From positions 21,759,835 to 21,823,834 of the forward strand of contig OY744615.1 of the NCBI GenBank assembly GCA_963556255.1: a stretch of 64,000 nt of DNA. Direction: 5' to 3'. Made by a program: the position numbers and the translations under genes. Source of the stretch: Allolobophora icterica (taxonomy: Eukaryota; Annelida; Clitellata; Crassiclitellata; Lumbricidae). How positions within the stretch are numbered: the stretch's first letter is position 1; every line of letters starts with the position of its first letter. Positions 11,201 to 22,500 of the stretch are shown here, piece after piece. Under the pieces are notes generated by a model that did not search any database, was not told the origin of the DNA, and saw only the letters and a list, made by a program, of their open reading frames with translations.

Positions 11201-11521
11201 CAGACAAAGTCGTTGCCCGTATCACTAGCTTATTGGTCTAACGAGGGCAGTCTAGCAAAGTTTGAACATATCTGCTGAAAAGAACTAAGGCAACAGTATG
11301 CATGAAGACTGCTCCAAGCGAAAGATAGGCCCTACAAGATATGAAAGGACGCGATGGGCTCGAGTTGGTGTGCAGAAGCGCGAAACCTGCATATCCCCAC
11401 CAGTAGTAGAGAGACTTTAGACTAGAACATAAAGCTTCTGCGCGTATGTCAGTGCGGTGCCGACCAACGCGGCCCGCCTCAGAAGAATCTTGAATTATAT
11501 TGTCTCCCCTGAATTCCCATT
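11201..11521. other. Intergenic, unassigned
   Basis: No supported gene or repeat. Confidence 0.3.
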
Positions 11522-11529
11522 CACGAGAG

Positions 11530-11674
11530 CAGGGCCGTCTTAACAGCATTGTGGGCCCTGGGCAATGCTATGCACTGCTGCGCGTGTAGGTCAATCACAC
11601 GTTAATTTTTGGGTCTTTTTAAGTTTGGGGCCCCTGGCGACTGCCCAGCGTGCCCATGCCTTAAGACGGCACTG
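11530..11674. mobile_element. hAT-like MITE (145 bp)
   Basis: Ends CAGGGCCGTCTTAA and, from the right inward, CAGTGCCGTCTTAA. Perfect 8-bp target duplication CACGAGAG at 11522-11529 and 11675-11682. No coding capacity. Confidence 0.85.
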
Positions 11675-12062
11675 CACGAGAGAACTTCGCCAGCTCGTCT
11701 ACATCCGATCTGCCGAAGTTCTCTCATATAATCATCAGGACTTGGAATGGACTGATCAGAAGCTGGCGATCGTAGGATGCATTGGAGCAGGTGTGGAAGA
11801 GGATAGTTCGATTTTCTAGTCTGGAGTAAAACTCTTCAGGACAAAGAGAGCAAACGGAAGAGAGGAAAAATCGGATGTAATGACATCTCCTTCGGTTCTT
11901 AGTTTTATTATAGCAATTTGTGTTCAAAGTAGCAGAAGTAATAAAACTTTTTCACATACACTCACATTCATACACACAGACACGTTCATTTGCTATGATA
12001 TAAACATTATATGCAATGCTTCATATTCAACGAAATATACATTGAGGATTTGTTTTAAACAG

Positions 12063-12108
12063 AATTCGCTGGTTTTCATCATGGCTGTTCTGGCCGGGTG
12101 TAGCTCAG
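12063..12108 (+). CDS. Acid phosphatase, N-terminal (signal peptide) exon
   Basis: The frame NSLVFIMAVLAGCSSG is short and hydrophobic, as expected for a secretory signal peptide just before the catalytic domain. A strong donor (CAG then GTAAGG) follows 12108 and leaves phase 1, exactly what the exon at 12934 needs (G plus GG). The 5' boundary is uncertain. Either an acceptor (AAACAG, ending 12062) makes this an internal exon with a Met-bearing exon upstream, or the ATG at 12081 is used and gives a very short leader. TRAP enzymes are secreted or lysosomal, consistent with either reading. Confidence 0.55.
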
Positions 12109-12169
12109 GTAAGGCATAATTATATTAATTATATCAGTGTTGTAAATGTAAAGGAGAAAGAGCGATCGA

Positions 12170-12345
12170 TCGTATGAAAGAACAAAACGAAAGAACGGAC
12201 GAATGAACGGATGAACGTATGAACAACTGAACGAACGAACAGACTATATAGAGAGAATGAAAGAACGCATGAACGAGTGAATTGAAGAAACAACGAATGA
12301 ATGAACGAATGAATGAACGAATGAATGAACGACTGGATCGAAAAG
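12170..12345. repeat. (GAAC/GAAT)n microsatellite
   Basis: GAACGAATGAATGAAC-type tetranucleotide repeat in the first intron of the acid phosphatase gene. Confidence 0.85.
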
Positions 12346-12419
12346 CAAATGAATGGTCGAAGAGATCAACTCATTACTCGCATGCTCTCAGTCGATCAGC
12401 TGCTCTTTTTCAATCAATT

Positions 12420-12835
12420 AGCATAGGTACAATTAGCATATGTACAATCATCATATGTACAATCAGCATATATGTGCAATTAGCATGTGTGCAATTAGCA
12501 TATGTACAATTAGCTAGCATATGTGCAATCATCATAATTATGTAGACCTACAATCAGCATATATGTGCAATTAGCATTATGTGCAGTTAGAAATTGTACA
12601 ATCATCATTTGTACAATCAGCATAAATGTGCAATTAGCATATGTGCAATTATCATATGTACAATATATGTGCAATTAGCATATCTGTAATTAGAAAAACA
12701 AATATGTACAATCATCACATATGCCAATTGCATATAATGTTAATTGCATATGTACAATCAGTATATAAATCAGCATATATCATGTGAAATTACCATATGT
12801 GCAATTAGCATATGTGCAATTAGCATGTGTATGGC
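12420..12835. repeat. Minisatellite of ATTAGCATATGTGCA-type units
   Basis: Roughly 25 units of 14-18 bp (variants CATATGTACAATCAGC and CATATGTGCAATTAGC) fill the intron up to about 100 bp before the exon at 12934. Each unit carries palindromic CATATG and TTAGCAT-like elements. Confidence 0.88.
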
Positions 12836-12933
12836 CGATGAAGAATGCTGATCCGATGATCAAGACGAACCTTTGGTGTTTGAGATGAAAAAAGGCGCCA
12901 TACAAATTAACCTGAGATTTACTGTGTTTGTAG

Positions 12934-13258
12934 GGTTTAAGTTCATTGGCATCGGGGATTGGGGAGATGATAACGAGAACCAATATAACGTCGCGGCCGC
13001 CATGAGCACGTGGTGTGGAAGTCACGTGTGTGACTTCATATTCTCCCTGGGCGATAACTTCTACCCCGATGGGGTTTTCTCTGTCGACGACCCACGCTTC
13101 AACACCACCTGGCGGTGGGTGTATGACCTGCCCAACATAGACGACCGTTTGTGGTACATCAGCCTCGGTAACCATGACTACGGTATACGCGACGATCGGG
13201 AATTGTACCAGATAGAATTCTCAGCAACGGAGCCGAGATGGTACCTACCATCGCTCTG
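12934..13258 (+). CDS. Acid phosphatase, catalytic exon 1 (metallophosphoesterase motifs I-III)
   Basis: The acceptor TGTTTGTAG ends at 12933. The encoded segment starts FKFIGIGDWGDD (first metal-binding Asp), continues with DFIFSLGDNFYPDGV (bridging Asp and the Tyr that gives purple acid phosphatases their colour) and has WYISLGNHDYG (the GNH motif). It ends RWYLPSL, matching the RWNFPSPF region of mammalian TRAP. These enzymes hydrolyse phosphate monoesters with a dinuclear Fe/M(II) centre. The exon ends CTCTG and splices to GTACGATTT at 15708, rebuilding W-Y-D-F. The donor GTAAGAAT lies inside a transposon target duplication. Unspliced translation stops at once (TAA), confirming that splicing is required. 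Confidence 0.88.
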
Positions 13259-13266
13259 GTAAGAAT

Positions 13267-14816
13267 CAGGGCCGGATTAACCAGTATGCTCAATATGCTT
13301 TAGCATGGGGCCCCCCGCTTAGAGGGGGCCCCCCGACGGAGTCGGAATACTGCAGGAGAAACACAGGAATTTATAAAACCACCAAATAATTATTTGTTCA
13401 CAAGAAAGAGCCATTAGTTTCAGTTTAAGCAAGAATTTTCACTAAGTATATTGCAAATTTGAAATGTCAGCCGTCCAACCAACTGCTGTGTACGGTAGGC
13501 CTACACTCTTTTGGCTCAACTTCTTTTAGTCAATATAAATCTACTAGTGTATTTTCCCGTCATAATTATGACGGCAGCGTTTATCGTTGGTTAAAATGCT
13601 CTGATCGCCGTCGTCAAGACGACAGTACTGACGTCACAAACGACTTCTGTTCTACAATATATTGTGACGTCATATTATAGGCCTATATGTATCGTTGGTT
13701 ATCGCCGTCGTCAAGACCCCCGTCGTCAAGACAACCGGTTTATGTTTCACAATAGAACAGAAGCCGTTTGTGACGTAGCGTTTATCGACAGACGGACACT
13801 ATATGGATATTATATGTATAGATGCTGACGTCATTTTTGGTTCCATTCTGACGCGATTTGTTCCCTGGCATATACATAGCAACGAGCTCATCTTGCAAGG
13901 CAGAAACAAGTTTCGTGCTGAAACTCATTGGTTATTGTATACAAGTTGTTGACTCGCTAAGGCAGAGAATTGACGCTTACAATGAAGTTCGTTATGTATT
14001 CCAAGTTGTAACAGATTAGAGCCTGGCAAAATATGAGAATTTTCCATCATGCTGACGACATAGACAGGAGAGTTGTAGTCTGACATATTCCCTGAGGAAA
14101 TGGTTCAACTTGCTGATTTTGCCAACTCAAGAGAACCTTCTGGAAACATTCCCTAGTTTATATTTCTATTGCTCTGCGTATGATGGTGCCATTGATGAGC
14201 TCCAGCTGAGGTGAACACTGTTTAAGTAAGATGAGACTTGCTAAAAAATAAGGGCTCGTCCATAAATTGCGTCACACTATTTTGGCACAAACTTGACCCC
14301 CACCTTCTCTATTTCACATTTTGCATGAACTTCTATATACATTAGGCACAGAAGTTCATGCATAGCGTCACATAAGTCGTACTCCTCCGGGTCCTTCCTC
14401 CATCTGGACGTGACGTCATTTATGGGCAGCCCTAAACCACAAACTTCTATGACCCTCAAACGTCTAACAACATTGGAACTTCTTTGTGTTGAGATTGATG
14501 TTCTTAACTTGATTTCATTTTATGACCTTAGTACACAGTTTGCAGCTGGTAAAAGTCCCAAGTGTTTCTGAGCTATTAACAATGAAGAAACATAATCGAA
14601 TTTTTATTATAATTTTACGCCAACTGTATGTTCTCAATATATAGTAACAAAATGCAAATCGTTAAAGTTGTTTTGTATGTATTGACTACTACTTTAAGCA
14701 GCATTGACCTTTCTTCCCTTATTCACTGTACAAGTTGATTGTCATGTATGCTCAATACCACAAGGGTCCCCCGTGTCTAATAAGCATGGGGCCCCCGAGT
14801 GGTTAATCCGGCCCTG
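13267..14816. mobile_element. hAT-like nonautonomous element (1550 bp) on the splice donor
   Basis: Ends CAGGGCCGGATTAACCA and, from the right inward, CAGGGCCGGATTAACCA, followed by GGGGCCCC blocks. A perfect 8-bp duplication GTAAGAAT occurs at 13259-13266 and 14817-14824. The left copy is the acid phosphatase donor, so the insertion duplicated a functional splice site. The interior has GTCGTCAAGACG repeats and a nested MITE but no transposase ORF. Confidence 0.88.
14252..14432. mobile_element. PIF/Harbinger-like MITE nested in the hAT element
   Basis: Ends GGGCTCGTCCATAAATTGCG and, from the right inward, GGGCTGCCCATAAATGACG, both followed by TCAC. Flanked by a 3-bp TAA duplication (14249-14251 and 14433-14435), as expected for PIF/Harbinger. 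181 bp, no ORF. Confidence 0.7.
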
Positions 14817-14824
14817 GTAAGAAT

Positions 14825-15240
14825 GACATCTATTCGTTGAATTGGTATAGTATTAGACTATTAGTAGCTACTAGCTCGCAAATACCCATAACATTTACAG
14901 CTTTGTTCACTGATGTACTAAATAATTAGTTGCTTAAGTAAAATCTTGCCCGCCCCCCACTGATACTTCCCCTACGCCTATGGAAGCAGGAGTAGGGAGG
15001 CTTACTGTTTGAATGGTTTCCTGAAACAACCCCTCGTCAATCGACCCAACAAGTTTCCCTTATAGCCTACTCTAGCCCTTGCCAGCTCGCAAACTTATCG
15101 GCTTTGATTAGAAAAAAACCAATGCATTCAGAAAGTTACAAGTCATGAGAGAATTTCATTCTGCAAGAACAAGAAAACGTTGAAACAATCCGTCCCGAAG
15201 CTATCCAAAGCAAATAAGTATGTTTGTACGCACGCACCTA
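14825..15240. other. Acid phosphatase intron, unassigned
   Basis: No recognised feature. Confidence 0.35.
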
Positions 15241-15251
15241 TGTATGAGTAG

Positions 15252-15252
<1 letters not shown>

Positions 15253-15325
<73 letters not shown>
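15253..15325. repeat. (TA)n microsatellite
   Basis: Two pure TA tracts separated by TCCCT. The YIYIYI frames are artefacts. Confidence 0.95.
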
Positions 15326-15707
15326 GTATATATGTATCTCACCCTCAATTCATATTATGTATCTGCACATTATATGATATATCTACAAGATTCTACATAT
15401 ATACCCATGTATACATGCTTTTGTGGGCGAGATTACGATTACGCTTACATACGTGCATATATAATTATGCATACATACATTATGTAGAAGTAAATATACT
15501 GTATGCACATTATTATTTGTGGGAATAAGATCAGTTTCATTGTTGCCAAACACAATAAAACTGCGTGATTTTATCGCTTTACCTGTCACCTACTTTGGTC
15601 GGGAAACTATTGTCTTTGCTATTAACATCATCATCTTGCACCGCTGACTTTGATACTTAAATAAGCTACTACGTGTGTGGTACTACAAATTTTGAGATTG
15701 TCTTCAG

Positions 15708-16227
15708 GTACGATTTCCAGGTGGTTGAAGGCGCTGCCACAATCCACTTCATCGTTATCGACACAACTTGTCTCATTTCTCGCAAAAATGACCCGGAACT
15801 TCAACTGCAGTGGCTCAACGAAACGCTGGAAGCTTCAACGGCTGACTGGAAGATCCTAATCGCCCACGCTCCGCCGTACTGCGCAGGAGGTCACGCTCCG
15901 AGAAATCCGACCATAGTCAAGTATATCGTGCCAGTCTGCGAGGCTTACGGAGTGGACGCAATCTTCTCCGGAGACGATCACAATCTAGAACATATAACAG
16001 AAACAGTCGACCCTAACATTGACTACGTGATATCGGGAGCGGGAGGACGAGGTCTTTACGAATACAGTGTAGTCGGAGGTGAGATTCTGAACGACTGGGG
16101 ACTGACCGTCAACTTCTTTGGTTACTACTACGGTTTCGTCTACGTTGAATTCACGGAGACAACGATGAAAGTAGATTTCGTCAACGACCTAACGGAAATT
16201 GTCTACTCTTTCACACGCGTCAAGTGA
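15708..16227 (+). CDS. Acid phosphatase, terminal exon (motifs IV-V)
   Basis: The acceptor TTGTCTTCAG ends at 15707. The frame restores WYDFQV, then gives IHFIVIDTTCLI (TRAP VAIFMLDTVTLC region), WKILIAHAPPY (VxxH-type motif), YGVDAIFSGDDHNLEH, DYVISGAGGRG and GFVYVEFTETTMKVDF, with TGA at 16225-16227. The last metal-binding motif, normally GHxH (GHDHNLQ in mammalian TRAP), reads GDDH. The first His, a ligand of the divalent metal in this family, is replaced by Asp while the Fe-binding His is kept. The VxxH segment is also one residue shorter than in human TRAP. Catalysis may be altered or lost; the fold appears complete. Confidence 0.88.
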
Positions 16228-18450
16228 CCTTTAAACTACGGACATTCTTGTGAGAATTAATTCATATAGGCCTAACGAGTAAACTAAATTAATTGGCCGG
16301 TATTCATAACTTTCAGCATTAGGCATAATTGAAGCGTTTTAAAACATCGATATAGAAATAATTAGCCTAATTTCTGTTGAGTATTGCCTAGTTTTGAAGA
16401 ATTTAGACGTTCATACTTGAAAAACGCATTTCTGTAACCACGTATAATAGATAGAAGGAATATAACTGTATTTCACTTTGCAAATGGAAACAATTTTAAA
16501 TAACTGATCGCATAGCATTTATCAAATTTGAAAAGACTTTGCGCAAACTGTATCAAAAAAGACAGGTTCTTTGATTTATAGATTGACCTAAAAATGATAC
16601 GGCTGACTTAGTTAACAATTAATTAAATTAAGATACGGATTTCATCCGGATGTCTCTTGGCCTATCATGAACACGTTTTTCCTTTAAAAAATATAGAACT
16701 ATAGTTCGTTCCTCTAGTGCTATAAAAACTGTTCTTGAGTGAACGTTTGGAGATGGTAGTTGCAAGGAGACTTGTCTTGATTAAGCAATGTAACATCCAG
16801 AATTTCATTTGTTATTATCGCAAATGATTGATTTTCTTCTTCCATACTCGCGAACACTGCCGGATTTAACTGTAAGCTAATAACAAGCTACAGCTTATAA
16901 GGCCTCGCAATTCGCAAGAGAGTAATTTTTTTATTTGGGGGAGCTTTTTAAAATTTCACAAGTACTATAGGCCCTATATGTATATTGTGGCGTGTTGCTA
17001 GGTAATGATTCTCGCTAAAGGAAGGAATGCAAGCCCAGAGTTCTATAAAATAGGATTTAATATGGTGAAAATGCGATAGGGCCTATTTGCCATAAAGACG
17101 AAAGAAGACACTTCAAAGTTCAAACGGTACATAAGGCCAAAGCACCACGCTCGTCACGAACAGTCATCAGCGTATGCTCGACAAACACGACAGGCACACA
17201 GTCGAAACAGACGACGAACTATAATGACACTAAGTCGACTAACGAACAACCTCCAGAAGGAGTAGAAATACTAATGAAACATTACAGACAAGTCTTCCAT
17301 AAAACAAGACATACACTAAGGCTACTTGTCAACCCGCATGGTCGACTAGCTTAAGCAACGAAATATCATTAAGTAGACCTCAGGCGGTCTATCAACAGAG
17401 CTCCCTTAAAAATTGCATCAAAATGAAAAGTAAACTTATTTATTTTAACCCCATTTTGCTTACCCCTTCCTTTGGCGCCCGGTGACACATGTACCCCTGC
17501 ACCCCCTATAGCTACGCCTCAGAAACGGAAAGCGTTGCGGTGTCGCTGGGTTAACTTAAGCGCCGTAGAAGTCATCGTACGTTAAAACTCTAGAGGTGCG
17601 AAGTACGCTATGGAAAAGCGGACTTGTTTCGAATAGTCGAACTTGGTTAATGAATTGTTAAACAATACAGTTGAGGAGCACCACTGGTTGTTTGACCGGT
17701 GAAAGAATTACTTCAAGGAAAGAGTGAAGAATTCAACCTCGCAAACGTGGGAGAACAAGGTGGAGATCAACTCAACTACATGGCGATTCAACGACACGGG
17801 CGCAAGTGACAATCACTTTTACGAAGAACGACGTACTGTATACTACTAACGGGGGAGGTTAGATAGGCATAATAATATTAGACATAATTTAAATCATTGA
17901 TGCTGGTCTAGGTAGGCTAAGTCTAGTTTACATTGTTAATACTAATTGATGCTTAGGCTTTGTTTGATATATCTAGTCAAAGCTAGTAACAATCGGAACT
18001 AACTGTCTATAGGGCCTATATTAAACATTATAATTCAAAGCGCATAATTATTGTGAATTCAATATATTTTGAAATGCCTACATAAAAACTAACCATTGAA
18101 CTACGAGGAACGCGGTGTAAGGTCAACACCAAAGCCCCGTACAATAAATTAGAGATTAAATTGTCAAGGGTCCAGATAGCGTTACAATGGGTTCCATGTC
18201 GGCATGCTGGCAGAGATAGCCTACATGTAGAATTATTCGCCAATGAATAATTATTAATTAGTCAGAGAAAATTTGTCTGGGAATCTGAATGCGAAAATGG
18301 AATCGATCGAGAGGGCAAAGAAATCCTGGGGATCATGGGACCACGAAAAGTCAATTTCGAAGGTAAGGGAATCAAATCTTTTTATAATAAACAGCCAAAT
18401 ACAATTGGCAGACAGACATACATAGAGGAAGACAGACGATGAAAGTGCCA
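16228..18450. other. Intergenic, unassigned
   Basis: AT-rich, no supported gene. A short island at 17100-17260 rich in ACGACAGG-like sequence shows no ORF or motif I can name. Confidence 0.4.
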
Positions 18451-18452
18451 TA

Positions 18453-18491
18453 TCTGTCTGTCTGTCTGCCTCCCGGTCTGCCTGCCATGTC

Positions 18492-18557
<66 letters not shown>

Positions 18558-18560
18558 CAT
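18453..18560. repeat. (TCTG)n microsatellite
   Basis: About 17 uninterrupted CTGT units at 18490-18556 with a short degenerate lead-in. Confidence 0.95.
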
Positions 18561-19500
18561 GCTTATTCCTATATTAGATTATGTTAGATTATTCCTCACT
18601 AGCTCATTATTGCGTATAACCTGCAGCTTATGTAGGGCCTTTAAATAATGCACAAGGCATCAATGGTCGCTGCTAACCAAAGCCGCATTCCGTAATCATA
18701 AAAGGCTCTATACTAAAGTTTTATGCATGCACTGATACACAGATATAGACAGAGATGCATACAGACACACATAGGGCCTACATACTTATGTACTTGCATA
18801 CATACGGTGTTGGGTCCCTTATAATTCAAAGAAATGAGCTCGGTCTAGAGGTATGATATTTACAATATGTTTATTTACATTCACAAGTATTTACAAGTAT
18901 CTCTACCTTTAAGAGTGTTCACACATCGTCGTTCACACATCGTGCACACAACGGCAGACATCAACTAACAAGTTTTTCTACAGGTGAAGAGGCGATACAA
19001 CCGTAGAAACAACACCAAAAGCCTCTTCATTGTCTTCACTGTCGAAGAGTACGCTTAACATAGGCCTACGCCTCAGAACTGTAGGGGCCTACACGATAAA
19101 TAGCAGCGCTGTCGGTCTCAGAGGGCAACGAGACAACGAGTTTTGAAAATGACTCTCCTATAATTATAAACTCTAAGTACAACTGGAGACGTGGCTGGGC
19201 CTCTTAACTACCCGAAGATCCACCTGGATTAGAAACTAGAAAAACCACGCTCGCCAATCCTTAACTAGGCCTACACCTGCAGCGTTTATATACCAGAGCT
19301 AACTCCATTCCCCTAAGGAACTTTTCAAGCATGACTAAGAACAAAAGAGCACATATGAAACAAGAGGGCAGACATGTAACAACGGACAGAAATATTATAT
19401 ACATGCAATCATACTTACATACGTATATACAAATGTACATACATACAAAATTTCACTCGACAGCCACGTGAATTATAAACTGGATGTAAAACGCAAATTG
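18561..19500. other. Intergenic sequence upstream of the LINE
   Basis: No ORF resembling LINE ORF1 was seen, so the 5' end of the LINE is not defined. Short ACATACATA runs occur around 18740-18805 and 19410-19445. Confidence 0.35.
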
Positions 19501-19509
19501 ATTTGAAAA

Positions 19510-22500
19510 CTTCATTTGTTTGCTACTCCGTCGTTTGAATTTAACGTTGCGGTCAGATGCATGCTGGGTACTTTGGTGTATGCGCTATTATCATCATCTA
19601 CGCTCTCATCAGTATGGAGCGTATCGTCTATTCCTCTCAACAACTTTGGTCTTTCTGGTCATCATCCGTTCATCCTACTCGTAGTCTACGCAAGATCCTC
19701 TTCAAGCATCAGATATGGTGCCCTGCCAGCAGTCGCTTCAACCAAACACCTCGTACCTCGTGTCTTCATGAGCCGATGCTGACGACCTCCGATTCTTCAT
19801 CATCCTCTCCTGCTTCTTCTCCAAGAGTGGACTTGCACGATCTTCACCCAACCGACTCGTCTCATCCTCCGCTCGCTCACTCCTCAGGCCTACGGGTTGC
19901 CTCCTGGAACGCCCAATCTTTATCTGAAAAGTTCGCCTTCGTTTCTCAGTCTCTTCTTCAGGATCAGCTTGACGTTTTCACTGTAACTGAAAGCTGGCAC
20001 CAGGACTCCGATGATGTTCCGATTCTACGAGCGACTCCGTCGGGTTACTCTTCTCGTGACTGCCCTCGTCCACCTCATCCTGATGGTCGTCCGGCTCGTG
20101 GTGGTGGCATCGTGACCTTCTTCCGGTCATCTCTACGGGTCACGCAAGTCTCACTCGACACGTCGCCAACCACGTTTGAAGCTTTGTGTCTGAGCATCGC
20201 CTTGCCTCGCGGCTCAGTTACCCTCCTCACGGTTTATAGACCTGGATCGGCTACCGTTACTCCTCAGTTCTTCGAAGAATTCTCCTCCGTCCTTGAGTTT
20301 CTTGTCACTCGCAATACTCAACTCCTCATTCTCGGCGACTTCAATCTACACCTGGAGGACCCTACCATTCCTACTTCGTTACGATTCCTCGAACTTCTCA
20401 CTCAGTTTGGCCTCCGCCAGCACGTCAATCAAGCCACGCATCGACTTGGTGGATGGCTTGATCTCGTCATTACCTCTGATGACGACCAAGTTACGGACCT
20501 TCTCATCCTTCCTCCTACGATCTCCGATCATTCGTATCTCAAATTTACTCTACCATCAGTTCACCTACAGCCAATCCACTCCATTCGGAAGATGCGAGGA
20601 TGGAAATCGTTTGACTCTCAGGCTTTCAGCGTCGCTATCAGAGACTCTCTCCTCTCGTCACCGGGTCCTGCACTTGACATTCTCACGGTTCCTCAATTAT
20701 TTGATCTCTACACCTCCACCGTTACCAGTCTGCTGGATTCCATGCTTCCATGTCGTCAAGTAAAGACCCGTCATCGACCATTGGCCGTCTGGTTCGACGC
20801 CGACTGTCATAAACTTCGCCGTCGCACCCGTTGCTTGGAGCGACGCTCTCGCCGGACCAAGGATCCTAATGACCGATTGGCTTGGATTACCCAGCTTCGT
20901 GCCCTTCATCGTCTCTACCATCGCAAGGAGGCTGCTCACTGGGAGAAGCTGGTCTCACGCAATCTCAAAAACCCAAGACGCCTTTGGTCTTCCATCTCGG
21001 GTCTACTGGGCCGGCCTTCTCGTCCTTCAGAAATTCCTGCCTTCTCCGCAAATGAATTCTTGACTATGCTCACGGAAAAGACTGACCGACTCAGAGCCTC
21101 CACATCAGATGCTCCTCCACCGACGTTTACCACAACGTCTTCTGCTTTTGACGATTTCCGACCCATATTGGACTCGGACCTTCGTACAGTTCTTTCATCA
21201 GTTAATTTAAATTCTTGTGAATTAGATCCTCTTCCCCCTTTCATTCTTAGTGACATTTTAGATGATTTTGCTCCATTTCTGCTTTATCTCTTTAATAGGT
21301 CCCTCTCTGAAGGTTGTGTCCCCGCCTCGCAAAAGCGGGCCATTGTTTTCCCCTCACTCAAGAAGCCCAATCTTGACACAAACCTCTGCCAAAACTACCG
21401 TCCAATCTCTAATCTATCATTTCTATCTAAAACCCTTGAACGCCTTGTCTCTCTTCAACTTCTTCCCTATCTGGAACAATCTGGGCTTCTACCTCCCTTT
21501 CAGTCAGGTTTTAGGGCTCACCACTCCACTGAAACTGCCCTCCTTTCCTTGCTTTCTGAAATTTATTCAGCTGTTGATAGGTCCGAACTCACCCTTCTGG
21601 CACTATATGATGTCTCTGCAGCCTTTGACATGGTGGACCACACCATTCTTCTACAGCGTCTTGAGACCTCTTGTGGTCTGAAGGGCCCCCCTCTCCAGTG
21701 GTTCCGGTCATACCTGTCTGATTGCACTCAGATGGTTATCTCTGGTGAATCTAGAACTCTGTGGGTCCCTATTAAACTCGGTGTTCCGCAGGGCTCTGTT
21801 CTGGGCCCTCTCCTCTTTATTTTGTACACGGCTGGTATCCCCTCTCTCTTCCCCATCCATGGGGCTTCAGGCCATCTCTTTGCTGACGATGTCCAGGCTT
21901 ATGTCCATGGGCCTCCTTCCTCTCAACTTCTTCTTGTTCAGCGCATCGAAGCTCTTTCTCGCGATCTTCATACCTGGATGTCTTGCAATCGCCTCTCCCT
22001 CAATTCGTCAAAAACCCAGTTTATCTGGTTTGGCACTCCTCAGCAACTTAAAAAACTCGACTTTGCTGTGCTGTCTCAAAGGTTTCCGCTTTTCACTTTC
22101 TCGTCTAGCGTTCGTGATCTAGGAGTGACCCTTGACAATTCTCTCACCTTTACTGAACACATTTCCAAACTCACTCGCACTTCCTATTTTCACCTAAGGC
22201 GCCTTAGAGCTATCCGTCGCTCTCTGTCATCTCCAATTTTCACTTCAATTGTCCATGCATTTGTCTGCTCTAGACTTGACTACTGCAATTCCCTCCTCAT
22301 TGGTCTTCCCAAAGTCCGTCTTGCTCCTCTTCAGTCCGTTCTCAATGCTGCTGCTAGATTAATTGCCCGTCTTCCTCGATTCTCTCATATCACCACCTTT
22401 ATGGCAGAAGAACTCCACTGGCTCCCGCTTTCTGCCCGCATCCAATTTAAGGTCCTCATCCTTGTCTCTAAGGCTCAGCTTGGTTTCGCTCCAAAATATT

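Larger units (their letters stand above)
12063..16227 (+). other. Purple acid phosphatase (TRAP type 5) gene span
   Basis: Exons 12063(?)-12108, 12934-13258 and 15708-16227 join with matching phases (1 then 2). From the ATG at 12081 the spliced frame is 291 codons including the stop, against about 325 residues in human ACP5. Introns contain a 16-bp-type minisatellite, a 1.55-kb hAT-like element with a nested MITE, and a TA microsatellite. Confidence 0.82.
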
